NCBI GenBank assembly: GCA_964454545.1 | Contig: CAYVTI010000026.1 | Coordinates: 1-32,045, forward strand | Source: JABCZZ01 sp964454545 | GTDB taxonomy: Bacteria > Pseudomonadota > Alphaproteobacteria > Rickettsiales > JABCZZ01 | DNA: 32,045 bases | Direction of reading: 5' to 3' | Shown: piece by piece, positions 1 to 7,046 of the stretch | Layout of the letters: each line of letters opens with the position of its first letter | Position numbering within the stretch: the stretch's first letter is position 1 | Notes under the pieces: generated by a model | The model's database searches: none | What the model saw: only the letters and a program-made list of their open reading frames with translations | Told to the model about the DNA's origin: nothing | Translations under genes and position numbers: made by a program

Positions 1-446
1 CCGTGGGTGAGGTGGCCGCCTGCGGCAAGCGACTGGCCGAGGATGGTATCTCCGGGTTGCAGCAGCGCGTTAAATACGCCCTGGTTGGCCTGCGAGCCGG
101 AATTGGGCTGCACGTTGGCATAGCTGCAGTTAAACAGCTCTTTTGCGCGATCGATGGCGACTTCTTCCACGATATCGACAAACTCGCACCCGCCGTAATA
201 ACGCTTGTGGGGATAGCCTTCGGCATATTTGTTCGTGAGCGCCGAGCCCTGCGCTTCGGTTACAGCGCGGCTTACGATGTTTTCAGATGCAATAAGCTCA
301 ATCTGAGTACGCTGGCGATTCAGTTCTTTTTCCATCGCCGCGTAAATAATGCTGTCGCTTTTTGCCAGAGATTCGCTGAAGAATCCGTCCTTGCGCGTAT
401 TCACATGGGCGCCGCTGTCCATCCTGCTTGCTGCCTGAGTGGCCAT
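1..446 (-). CDS. glyA: Serine hydroxymethyltransferase, N-terminal part (runs off window)
   Basis: This is the PLP enzyme that interconverts serine plus tetrahydrofolate with glycine plus methylene-tetrahydrofolate in the cytoplasm. I translated the minus strand from the ATG at 446-444. The product carries the hallmark SHMT N-terminal segments ELIASEN (family EL/I-ASEN), ALTNKYAEGYPHKRYYGG, an NVQPNSGSQAN stretch and GQSLAAGGHLTHG. Only about 148 of the usual ~420-430 residues are visible; the rest lies left of the window. There is a roughly 20-residue N-terminal lead before the conserved domain. A GGAAAG ribosome-binding site lies just upstream. It is separated from the udg gene by about 257 bp and has its own promoter-like sequence, so it is probably a separate transcription unit. 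Identification is secure. Confidence 0.95.
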   Translation of the reverse strand, partial: MATQAASRMDSGAHVNTRKDGFFSESLAKSDSIIYAAMEKELNRQRTQIELIASENIVSRAVTEAQGSALTNKYAEGYPHKRYYGGCEFVDIVEEVAIDRAKELFNCSYANVQPNSGSQANQGVFNALLQPGDTILGQSLAAGGHLTH

Positions 447-499
447 TTCTCTTTCCTTTTTAGTATGTTATTGTATCTGAGGCTCTTAAATCCACAGGC

Positions 500-527
500 A
501 GTATACTTAATTCTGTTGCCAAGACAA
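500..527 (-). promoter_or_regulatory. Putative sigma70 promoter of glyA
   Basis: On the minus strand a TTGTCT -35-like hexamer (522-527) is followed after 16 bp by TATACT (500-505), a good -10 element. This would start transcription near 493, giving a leader of about 47 nt before the glyA ATG. Seen by eye only. Confidence 0.4.
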
Positions 528-656
528 CGGTAATTATCTGAAAAGCAATAGGAAACTAAATTTTTCCTGATTAAACGGCAGGGTAAGAGTCCTTATTGCC
601 ACACCATTACTGGCGTAATATAGGCTCTGAAACCGCAATTGAATGATGAGTGTATA

Positions 657-671
657 CGCGTTTAAAACGCG
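657..671. other. Perfect 7-1-7 palindrome downstream of udg
   Basis: The sequence CGCGTTT-A-AAACGCG is a perfect inverted repeat in the 257-bp gap between the udg stop and the glyA start. It could be a short hairpin that ends the udg transcript or an operator upstream of glyA. There is no following T-run on the minus strand, so a classical terminator is not supported. Nothing else recognisable was seen in 447-703 apart from the glyA promoter. Confidence 0.35.
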
Positions 672-703
672 GTCATCAACGCTGTCAATTATTAGTGTTT
701 AGT

Positions 704-1528
704 TTAAGCAATAGCGCCAAGAACCTTCTTTATCGCCAGCAGATCCTGCCAGGTGACGCGCTTGCTGCCCGGCTGGCGCAGGAGGTAGGAGGGGTGGTAG
801 ATGACGGCGGCGTCGTAATCCTTGTCCATATAGGGCGTTCTGTAGGTATAATTCTTCCCGCGCAGCCGGGTGATGCCCTGCTCGGTGCCGAGCAGCGACT
901 TGGCGGCGACGCCTCCCACCATGACGATGAGCTGCGGATCGATGAGCGCGATGTGTTTTTCCACGAACGGCCTGCATGCCGCAAGCTCGTCCGCGCTCGG
1001 CTGGCGGTTGCCGGGCGGGCGCCAGAAGAGGGTGTTGGTGATATAATAATTGCTGCGGTCATAGCCGATGGCCGCCAGCATTTTACTGAGCAGCTTGCCG
1101 CTCACACCGCAGAACGGGATGCCCTGTATGTCTTCATCCGCGCCCGGCGCTTCGCCTATCAGCATGAGGCGCGATTCCGGGTTGCCGTCGCCAAATACGG
1201 TGTTAGTCGCGGTTTTCTTTATCGCGCAGCCTTCGAAGCCGCATACGGCGTTTCTTAGATCTTCCAGAGTTGCCGCTTCATCCGCCAGCCTGCGCGCTTC
1301 CGCGATACTGGCCGCGACGGAGCTATGCAGGGGCAGCGTAGCGGGAGCGGCAAATTTCGCGACGGAAGGCGCGGGATTTTTTATGGCCGGCTTCGGAGGC
1401 ACATTACCCGGAATTTCTTCTTTTACCTCGGAAGCGAAATAATTGCGCGGCGCATCGTCGGAGGCTTCGTCCACCCCGGCATCGATGTACCACTGCAATG
1501 TTTCAACTTCCTGGCGCACAGGCATCAT
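704..1528 (-). CDS. Uracil-DNA glycosylase, family 4-like
   Basis: A DNA repair enzyme that excises uracil from DNA. The 274-aa product has a variable, Pro/Ala-rich N-terminal ~90 residues, then the UDG fold. It carries the family 4 water-activating motif GEAPGADED (residues 125-133), a PPGNR segment (171-175) and the DNA-binding motif HPSYLLR (245-251). Family 4 enzymes normally hold a 4Fe-4S cluster with four cysteines. Here the usual CxxC pair is replaced by C96/C101, and the third ligand position before PPGNR is W169 rather than Cys, so a canonical cluster looks unlikely. Such forms seem common in alphaproteobacteria, as I recall. The start codon overlaps the scoB stop as ATGA, indicating translational coupling at the end of the operon. 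A second in-frame ATG follows immediately. Confidence 0.85.
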   Translation of the reverse strand: MMPVRQEVETLQWYIDAGVDEASDDAPRNYFASEVKEEIPGNVPPKPAIKNPAPSVAKFAAPATLPLHSSVAASIAEARRLADEAATLEDLRNAVCGFEGCAIKKTATNTVFGDGNPESRLMLIGEAPGADEDIQGIPFCGVSGKLLSKMLAAIGYDRSNYYITNTLFWRPPGNRQPSADELAACRPFVEKHIALIDPQLIVMVGGVAAKSLLGTEQGITRLRGKNYTYRTPYMDKDYDAAVIYHPSYLLRQPGSKRVTWQDLLAIKKVLGAIA

Positions 1529-2154
1529 ACGATAAAACTCGCCTCCGTGCGTTTCCTTATCTCGTCGGCGCTCACGCCTTCTGCGGCTTCAGCAAGCCGC
1601 AGCCTGCCGTTCTCAATCACAAACACGCCGAGCTCGGTGATGATCATGTCCACGACATTGACGCCCGTGAGCGGCAGCGAACATTTCTTTACGAGCTTCG
1701 GGCTGCCGTCCTTGGCGTTATGTTCCATGAGGACAACGATTTTTTTTACGCCGGCTACAAGATCCATCGCGCCGCCCATGCCCTTGACCATTTTGCCCGG
1801 GACCATCCAGTTGGCGAGATCTCCGGTTTCCGACACCTGTAGCGCGCCGAGAATGCTTAAATCTATATGCCCGCCGCGGATCATGCCGAAAGAGGACGCA
1901 CTGTCGAAGTAGCTGCTGTACGGCAGTTCGGTGATGGTCTGCTTGCCCGCGTTGATGAGGTCAGGATCGACTTCATCTTCGGCAGGGAAGGGACCCATGC
2001 CGAGCATGCCGTTTTCGCTCTGCAGGATGACCTGCATGCCTTCAGGCACGAAATTGGCGACCAGCGTCGGCATGCCGATGCCCAGATTCACATATGCGCC
2101 GTCATAAAGCTCCTTGGCAGCGCGCCTGCACATTTCGTCACGTGTCCATGTCAT
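1525..2154 (-). CDS. scoB: 3-oxoacid CoA-transferase subunit B
   Basis: This is the beta subunit of succinyl-CoA:3-ketoacid CoA-transferase, which moves CoA between succinyl-CoA and acetoacetate and so feeds ketone bodies or PHB breakdown products into acetyl-CoA. The 209-aa length is typical. The catalytic glutamate lies in the motif QSENGMLG (E47), and the GIGMPT loop precedes it. The ATG at 2154 has a strong GAGGAG ribosome-binding site. It lies directly downstream of scoA with a 61-bp gap and overlaps udg by 4 bp. The related atoA or pcaJ subunits are possible, but the sequence resembles the ScoB type. The functional link to the PHA-synthase-like gene at 22942-24099 is inferred. Confidence 0.92.
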   Translation of the reverse strand: MTWTRDEMCRRAAKELYDGAYVNLGIGMPTLVANFVPEGMQVILQSENGMLGMGPFPAEDEVDPDLINAGKQTITELPYSSYFDSASSFGMIRGGHIDLSILGALQVSETGDLANWMVPGKMVKGMGGAMDLVAGVKKIVVLMEHNAKDGSPKLVKKCSLPLTGVNVVDMIITELGVFVIENGRLRLAEAAEGVSADEIRKRTEASFIV

Positions 2155-2215
2155 AATGTCTCCTCAAATGCTTAGGGAAGAGGGGTTAGGGTTTTACATA
2201 TCCGCCCCGAAATCC

Positions 2216-2911
2216 CTATACCCTTACCGTCCTATTCTCAATCCGCTTCTCGAAATTCTTGCCGGCGAACACACGCTGTACAAAAATCCCGGGCGTATGG
2301 ATATTGTCCGGATCCAGTTCGCCGTTCCCGACAAGCTCCTCTACTTCCGCCACCGTTACCTTGCCTGCGGTTGCCATAATGGGGTTAAAATTGCGCGCAG
2401 TCTTACGGTAAACAAGATTGCCGGAATGATCAGCTTTCCATGCTTTTACAATAGCGAGATCGGCGGTGAGAGCGGTTTCCATCACGTAGTTCTCGCCGTT
2501 GAACTGGCGTGTTTCCTTGCCTTCCGCAACCACGGTGCCGTAGCCCGTTCTGGTGTAAAACGCCGGGATGCCTGCGCCGCCTGCGCGTATGCGCTCGGCC
2601 AGCGTGCCCTGCGGATTGAATTCGAGCGCGAGTTCCCCGGAGAGGAACTGCTGCTCGAATATCTTGTTTTCGCCCACGTAGGATGACACCATTTTCTTGA
2701 TCTGCCGGGTTTTGAGCAGGATGCCGAGGCCGAAGTCATCCACCCCGCAGTTATTGCTGATGATGGTCAGGTCCTTAACGCCTGATTCGCGCAGCGCCAG
2801 TATGCAATGTTCAGCAATGCCGCATAAGCCGAAACCGCCCGACATGATGGTCATGCCGTCAAACAGCAACCCTTTCAGGGCTGTCTTTGCGTCAGGATAA
2901 ATTTTGTTCAC
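2216..2911 (-). CDS. scoA: 3-oxoacid CoA-transferase subunit A
   Basis: This is the alpha subunit of the same heteromeric CoA-transferase. The 231-aa product has the class I CoA-transferase glycine-rich loop MSGGFGLCG (near residues 23-31), the SNNCGVDDFGLG segment and a YVGENKIFEQQFLSGELALE stretch typical of ScoA. The start is GTG at 2911-2909, supported by AAGGAG five to six bases upstream; no ATG fits better. An unusually structured region (2930-2987) lies just upstream, between it and the midA stop, and may control or terminate expression. Subunit order A then B matches the usual sco operon. Confidence 0.92.
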   Translation of the reverse strand: MNKIYPDAKTALKGLLFDGMTIMSGGFGLCGIAEHCILALRESGVKDLTIISNNCGVDDFGLGILLKTRQIKKMVSSYVGENKIFEQQFLSGELALEFNPQGTLAERIRAGGAGIPAFYTRTGYGTVVAEGKETRQFNGENYVMETALTADLAIVKAWKADHSGNLVYRKTARNFNPIMATAGKVTVAEVEELVGNGELDPDNIHTPGIFVQRVFAGKNFEKRIENRTVRV

Positions 2912-2929
2912 ATAGGCTCCTTTTTAGAA

Positions 2930-2987
2930 GGGGCTGAGGGATTAAGGGGCTAAGGGTAAAAAGCCTCTCAGAACCTTAATCCCTTAG
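2930..2987. promoter_or_regulatory. 14-bp inverted repeat with embedded G-quadruplex motif
   Basis: CTGAGGGATTAAGG (2934-2947) and CCTTAATCCCTTAG (2974-2987) form 14-bp arms with one mismatch or wobble, in the leader between midA and scoA. The plus strand at 2930-2956 also reads G4-N4-G3-N5-G4-N4-G3, a perfect four-tract quadruplex motif. On the transcript the stem could act as a terminator of midA or an attenuator ahead of scoA. No clear U-run follows. Confidence 0.5.
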
Positions 2988-2999
2988 AACCTCATTCAT

Positions 3000-3989
3000 C
3001 TAAAACCCCGGTGGTTTTTCTGGATCGGATGTTACCGCCATAACTTTAAATAGTCTACCCATTTGCTGCGGCGACAGGAGCCGCCCTACTCCTGACAGGA
3101 TTTTTTCCTGCTGTTGCGGTGAGGCGCTTTTGCATAAGGCGGTGGCACGCAGCTCCGCCCCCAGCCGGGTGAGAAACGCGCCCTGCCCGATAATATCCCA
3201 GGCATGCGCGCCCGCTTCAACGGCTGCATTCTTGAGCGCCCTGAAATCCACATGCGCGGTAATATCAGCTTCGCCCGGATCTTCCAGCGGCCCGGCATAC
3301 TGGTGCGCTTTTACCGCCTGCAGCGTATCGGCCTGTGTTTCGCCGTCATAGCCGTAATCGATGATGAGCGCCACGCCGCCATACATTTTTATGTGGGTGG
3401 CGATCTGGGCCATGATTGTAACTGACATAGGTGAAGATTCGCGCACTATTTTTCCTTCCGGCGTAAACACCAGCCTGTTGTCCATGACGTCTATTTTTCT
3501 TTCGCCTGTGTCCGTATACTGATGGATGGGCAGCGCGTCGAAAAATTCATTGGCAACCAGAAAAAGCGGTAGTGGCGGCAGGTTCTCAAGTGAATCATGC
3601 CAGTATATACGGGTATGCGAAAGCTTGAGCGTGCGCGTCTGTATCTCGCGTAAGGCAGGGCTTGCCTCTATCAGATGGATATCGATATTTTCATGCAATC
3701 CGGAATTGCGCGTGACGCGCAGGATGTCTTTCATCAAGGTGCCGCGCCCCGGACCCATTTCGCAGATAATGGCCTGTGATGCGCAGGTGTGGTGCCAGCG
3801 GTCATCGAGCCATGCACCGATGAGTTCGCCGAATACCTGGCTTATTTCGGGAGCGGTGGTGAAATCGCCTGCCGCGCCGAAGGGATCACGCGTGGCATAG
3901 TAATGCGAAGCGCATACCGCCATATATTTGGCGACGTTCATGGGGCCGTGCGAGCGTATATGCTCAATGAGCTGTTCTTTGAGCGGCAT
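3000..3989 (-). CDS. MidA/NDUFAF7-family SAM-dependent methyltransferase (DUF185)
   Basis: This is a class I methyltransferase-fold protein of the family that includes NDUFAF7, the enzyme that methylates an arginine of a complex I subunit during assembly. The family signature is visible: MNVAKYMAVCASHYYATRDPFG near the N-terminus, FTTAPEISQVFGELIGAW, the SAM-binding EMGPGRGTLMKDILR, and VANEFFDALPIHQY. Length is about 329 aa. I chose the start at MPLKEQLIEHI (3989) because the conserved domain begins there; an in-frame ATG at 4010 would add seven unconserved residues. The gene overlaps the 3' end of lgt by 26 bp, so it is probably cotranslated with it. Lgt-MidA adjacency is common in alphaproteobacteria. 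Its substrate in bacteria is inferred, not shown. Confidence 0.88.
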   Translation of the reverse strand: MPLKEQLIEHIRSHGPMNVAKYMAVCASHYYATRDPFGAAGDFTTAPEISQVFGELIGAWLDDRWHHTCASQAIICEMGPGRGTLMKDILRVTRNSGLHENIDIHLIEASPALREIQTRTLKLSHTRIYWHDSLENLPPLPLFLVANEFFDALPIHQYTDTGERKIDVMDNRLVFTPEGKIVRESSPMSVTIMAQIATHIKMYGGVALIIDYGYDGETQADTLQAVKAHQYAGPLEDPGEADITAHVDFRALKNAAVEAGAHAWDIIGQGAFLTRLGAELRATALCKSASPQQQEKILSGVGRLLSPQQMGRLFKVMAVTSDPEKPPGF

Positions 3990-4755
3990 AAACCAGATAC
4001 AGGCCGACAAGAAGCATGGGGATGGAAAGCAGTTGCCCCATCGTTATATAGTCAGGCAGAAAGTGGATGAAGGAATCCGGCTCGCGGAAAAGCTCGGCGG
4101 TACTGCGGGTGATGCTGTAGCCGATGAGGAACATCCCGCTTAGGAGCCCGGTTTTCTCAAGTGCGCTGGTCTTTGTGGCGGTCGCCAGCAGGATCACAAA
4201 AAGCAAGACGCCTTCGAGGCTTGCCTCGTAAAGCTGGCTGGGGTGGCGGGGCAGGCCGTCGCTATCCGGAAATATCATGCCGAACGGACTGTTTGTCACT
4301 CTGCCGTAAAGCTCGCCATTGACGAAATTGGCAAGACGTCCGAGAAAAATCCCGATGGGGGCGACCACCGCCATGATATCGGTCAGGCGCAGGAATTTAA
4401 TGTGATATTTACGGGCGAAAAATAGTGCGGCAATGCCGGTGCCGATTAATCCGCCATGAAAGGACATGCCGCCATGCCAGACCATGAGCGCTTCCAGCGG
4501 ATGCTCCAAATAAAAATCCGGCTTGTAAAAAAGAATGTATCCCAGCCTGCCGCCCAGGATGATGCCGATGATGACCCAGACCATGATATCGTCATAGGCT
4601 TCTTTGCTGAGTATGGGCGGTGAAGTTTCTGCATTAAGCTTGCCCGCGAGCCACCAGCCGGAGAGCACGCCGGTGAGGTAGGCCAGCGCATACCAGCGTA
4701 TGACCAATGGGCCGATCTGCAGCGCAACCGGCGATATATGCGGGTAAGCGAGCAT
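3964..4755 (-). CDS. lgt: Prolipoprotein diacylglyceryl transferase
   Basis: This inner-membrane enzyme transfers diacylglycerol from phosphatidylglycerol to the lipobox cysteine of prolipoproteins, the first step of lipoprotein maturation. The 263-aa product has several hydrophobic segments and the family motifs HGGMSFHGGLIG (94-105), the Lgt signature GRLANFVNGELYGR (139-152), and PRHPSQLYEA (169-178). The start ATG overlaps the hldD stop by one base (TAATG), implying translational coupling. Its 3' end overlaps midA. Length and motif set are normal. Confidence 0.96.
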   Translation of the reverse strand: MLAYPHISPVALQIGPLVIRWYALAYLTGVLSGWWLAGKLNAETSPPILSKEAYDDIMVWVIIGIILGGRLGYILFYKPDFYLEHPLEALMVWHGGMSFHGGLIGTGIAALFFARKYHIKFLRLTDIMAVVAPIGIFLGRLANFVNGELYGRVTNSPFGMIFPDSDGLPRHPSQLYEASLEGVLLFVILLATATKTSALEKTGLLSGMFLIGYSITRSTAELFREPDSFIHFLPDYITMGQLLSIPMLLVGLYLVYAAQRTAH

Positions 4756-5753
4756 TATAAATAAGGATCAGCCTTCATCAGGTAATTCTGCACGTAGTCT
4801 TTCACGCCGTCTTCAAGTGAAGAAAATTCAGCGGTGTAACCGGCCTTGCGCAGGCGGTCGATTTTGGCTTCCGTGAAATACTGGTATTTGTCGCGCATGG
4901 TCTCATGCATATCGAAATAATCGATTTTCGGCTCTTTGCCGAGCGCTGCGAAAAGCGCGCGCGCAAGATCGTCAAAGCTGCGCGCCTTGCCGGTTCCGAC
5001 GTTATAAAAGCCGGAGATTTTCGGGTTATCGAGCAGCCACAGGACGACATTCACGCAGTCTTTCACATGGATGAAATCGCGCATCTGTCCGCCGTCTTTG
5101 AAGTCCGGGCGGTAAGATTTAAAGAGTTTTACGGGCTTGCCCGCTGCCGCATCCGCGAATTTGGTTGCAACGACGCTGCGCTGATCTTCCTTATGGTATT
5201 CGTTTGGACCATAGACGTTGAAGAATTTGAGCCCTGCCCATTGCGGCGGGGAATGTTCGCCAAGCGCGATGGATCGTGCGATATAACGATCCACCAGATG
5301 CTTGCTCCAGCCGTAAGGATTGAGCGGGCGCAGCGTATCCAGGTATTTGAGCGACGCGTCGTCCTCAAATCCCTGTGCGCCATCGCCGTATGTCGCAGCG
5401 GAAGACGCGTAGATAAAGCGTTTGGCGTTCTCCGCGCACCAGCGGAAAATCAGGGTAGATAGCGTCTGGTTGGTTTCCAGAAAGAGATCGACATTGGTTT
5501 CCGTGGTGGAAGAGATCGCGCCCATATGGATGATGGCGTCCAGTGAGCTTGCATACATCTCAAGCCAGTAGAACAGGTTGCCGGACGGGATGATCTCATA
5601 GACGGAATGATTACGCAGGTTGCGCCATTTATCCCCTGTGCCGAGCGTGTCGCATATCACCACGCGATGCGTTCCGCGCGCGCAGAGTCTGGCCGCGATA
5701 TTGGAGCCGATAAACCCGGCGCCGCCGGTAATCAATATGGTCTGCATAATCAT
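4755..5753 (-). CDS. hldD: ADP-L-glycero-D-manno-heptose 6-epimerase
   Basis: This converts ADP-D-glycero-D-manno-heptose to the L-glycero form, the last step in making the LPS inner-core heptose donor. The 332-aa short-chain dehydrogenase fold shows the NAD(P)-binding GGAGFIGSN near the N-terminus, YASSAATYGDG (catalytic Ser region), the YxxxK pair in PYGWSK, and the HldD-typical NVYGPNEYHK. The likely start is the ATG at 5753 or the one two codons later (5747, MQTILITGG); no strong ribosome-binding site separates them. It follows rpiB with a gap of about 20 bp. Sugar-phosphate metabolism (RpiB) and heptose synthesis are thus next to each other. Confidence 0.95.
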   Translation of the reverse strand: MIMQTILITGGAGFIGSNIAARLCARGTHRVVICDTLGTGDKWRNLRNHSVYEIIPSGNLFYWLEMYASSLDAIIHMGAISSTTETNVDLFLETNQTLSTLIFRWCAENAKRFIYASSAATYGDGAQGFEDDASLKYLDTLRPLNPYGWSKHLVDRYIARSIALGEHSPPQWAGLKFFNVYGPNEYHKEDQRSVVATKFADAAAGKPVKLFKSYRPDFKDGGQMRDFIHVKDCVNVVLWLLDNPKISGFYNVGTGKARSFDDLARALFAALGKEPKIDYFDMHETMRDKYQYFTEAKIDRLRKAGYTAEFSSLEDGVKDYVQNYLMKADPYL

Positions 5754-5773
5754 AAAACCCAGTTGGAGTTACA

Positions 5774-6208
5774 TTATCCTAATTTGTTTATTCTTTTATC
5801 GTGCCTGCCGCCTTCATAGGCGGTGGTGAAGAACTGCCTTACGCAGTCGGCCGCGGTTTCCGTTCCGATAAGACGGGAGCCGAGGCATAGCACATTGGCG
5901 TTGTTATGCTGGCGGGAAAGGGAAGCTGAAAGCCCGTCATGGCACAGCGCGGCGCGTATTCCCTTATGGCGGTTGAGCGCGATGCTGATGCCGATTCCTG
6001 AACCGCAGATCGCGACGCCGTACTGCGCCTTGCCGGAAGTAACAGCTTCCGCCAGCAGGTTGCCGTAATCCGGATAATCGACGGAAGTTCCGTCATTGGT
6101 TCCGAGATCAAGCGCGCTGGCGGCGTACTCCTTCAGGAGTTCCTTAAGGAGCGCCTTGAGTTCGAAACCGGCGTGATCAGACGCGATTGCTATTATGGGT
6201 TTATTCAT
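5774..6208 (-). CDS. rpiB: Ribose-5-phosphate isomerase B
   Basis: This interconverts ribose 5-phosphate and ribulose 5-phosphate in the pentose phosphate pathway. The 144-aa product matches the RpiB/LacAB family: ASDHAGFELK (D11, H12), DYPDYG, and the catalytic-cysteine segment AICGSGIGISIALNR (C68). It ends in the usual helical tail. It is the first gene of the minus-strand run to udg and diverges from the prepilin peptidase gene across a 65-bp gap that holds a good -10 box. In many alphaproteobacteria rpiB sits next to glyA; here glyA is 5.3 kb away, so the usual pair is split. Confidence 0.96.
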   Translation of the reverse strand: MNKPIIAIASDHAGFELKALLKELLKEYAASALDLGTNDGTSVDYPDYGNLLAEAVTSGKAQYGVAICGSGIGISIALNRHKGIRAALCHDGLSASLSRQHNNANVLCLGSRLIGTETAADCVRQFFTTAYEGGRHDKRINKLG

Positions 6209-6233
6209 TTATTTATACTTTACTTAATTATGT

Positions 6234-6261
6234 ATTATACCGTGGTTAAGGATCACAACAA
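6234..6261 (-). promoter_or_regulatory. Putative promoter of the rpiB operon
   Basis: On the minus strand a perfect TATAAT (6234-6239) lies 16 bp from a weak TTGTTG -35-like hexamer (6256-6261), in the divergent 65-bp gap. Transcription would begin near 6227, about 20 nt before the rpiB ATG. The same gap must also hold the start signals of the plus-strand gene. Confidence 0.4.
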
Positions 6262-6273
6262 GATATAAAAAAG

Positions 6274-7035
6274 ATGTTAGATAATTACAACCTGTATATA
6301 TTTCTCCCTTTTGCCTTTCTGTTTGGAATTTCGACGGGTAGCTTCGTATCGATGGCAAGCTATCGCCTGCCGAGATCGCAGGAAATTGTTTTTAAGCCCT
6401 CCTACTGCCCGAATTGCAGCACGCCGCTGCGTGTTGCCGACCTTGTGCCGCTTTTTTCCTGGCTTTTCCAGAAGGGGCAATGCAGGTATTGCCATACAAG
6501 GATAAGCGTGCGTTACCCGTTGGTGGAATTAAGCATGGGCTTTGTTTTCATGGCGATAGTCTATTTTAACGGCGTTAATTCTAATACCGTGCTGCTTGCG
6601 TTGCTTGCCACGGAGCTTGCCATACTCATCGTCACGGATCTGGAGCATTTCATTATTCCGGACAGCATCCAGATCGCCATGCTGGCGACTGGCATGGCAT
6701 ATCAGTTCCATAACGATTCCGAAGCGGACGCCGTTCTTTCTTCAATAGCATTTGGCCTTACCCTGGGCCTGGCTCTCCATTACGGCTATATATTTTTCCG
6801 CAAGAAAGACGGCCTGGGTTTTGGAGACGTCAAATTTTTCTGTGTCGCGGGAAGCTGGATACCGCTCCTTGATTTCGTGCCGTTTCTGTTTTTATCCGGC
6901 CTTATGGGTATCATAACAGGGATACTATGGCGTCTCTCGGGCCGCGGGCCTATATTTCCGTTCGGACCGGCGATTGCCGTTTCTTTGTTTGTAAATGTGC
7001 TGGTGCCCGGTATATTGTCGCGCGTAATGATGTAA
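6274..7035 (+). CDS. Prepilin peptidase / N-methyltransferase (type IV leader peptidase, A24)
   Basis: A membrane aspartyl protease that cleaves the leader of type IV-like prepilins and usually N-methylates the new N-terminus. The 253-aa polytopic protein carries the cytoplasmic zinc-binding tetracysteine domain (C45, C48, C70, C73) found in bifunctional PilD/GspO enzymes. The two catalytic aspartates are in VTDLEHFIIPD (D122) and GFGDVK (D185). Because it has the N-terminal methylase domain, it is PilD-like rather than the short CpaA/TadV type. TadB/TadC at 13830-15737 suggest pilins in this cell that need such an enzyme, but the link is inferred. The ribosome-binding site is weak. It is followed 11 bp later by the CapD-like gene. 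Confidence 0.93.
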   Translation: MLDNYNLYIFLPFAFLFGISTGSFVSMASYRLPRSQEIVFKPSYCPNCSTPLRVADLVPLFSWLFQKGQCRYCHTRISVRYPLVELSMGFVFMAIVYFNGVNSNTVLLALLATELAILIVTDLEHFIIPDSIQIAMLATGMAYQFHNDSEADAVLSSIAFGLTLGLALHYGYIFFRKKDGLGFGDVKFFCVAGSWIPLLDFVPFLFLSGLMGIITGILWRLSGRGPIFPFGPAIAVSLFVNVLVPGILSRVMM

Positions 7036-7046
7036 GACAGTATAAT

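Noticed and set aside
3..533. Long plus-strand open frame at the left edge
   Set aside because: It is antisense to glyA, whose conserved motifs are unmistakable on the minus strand.
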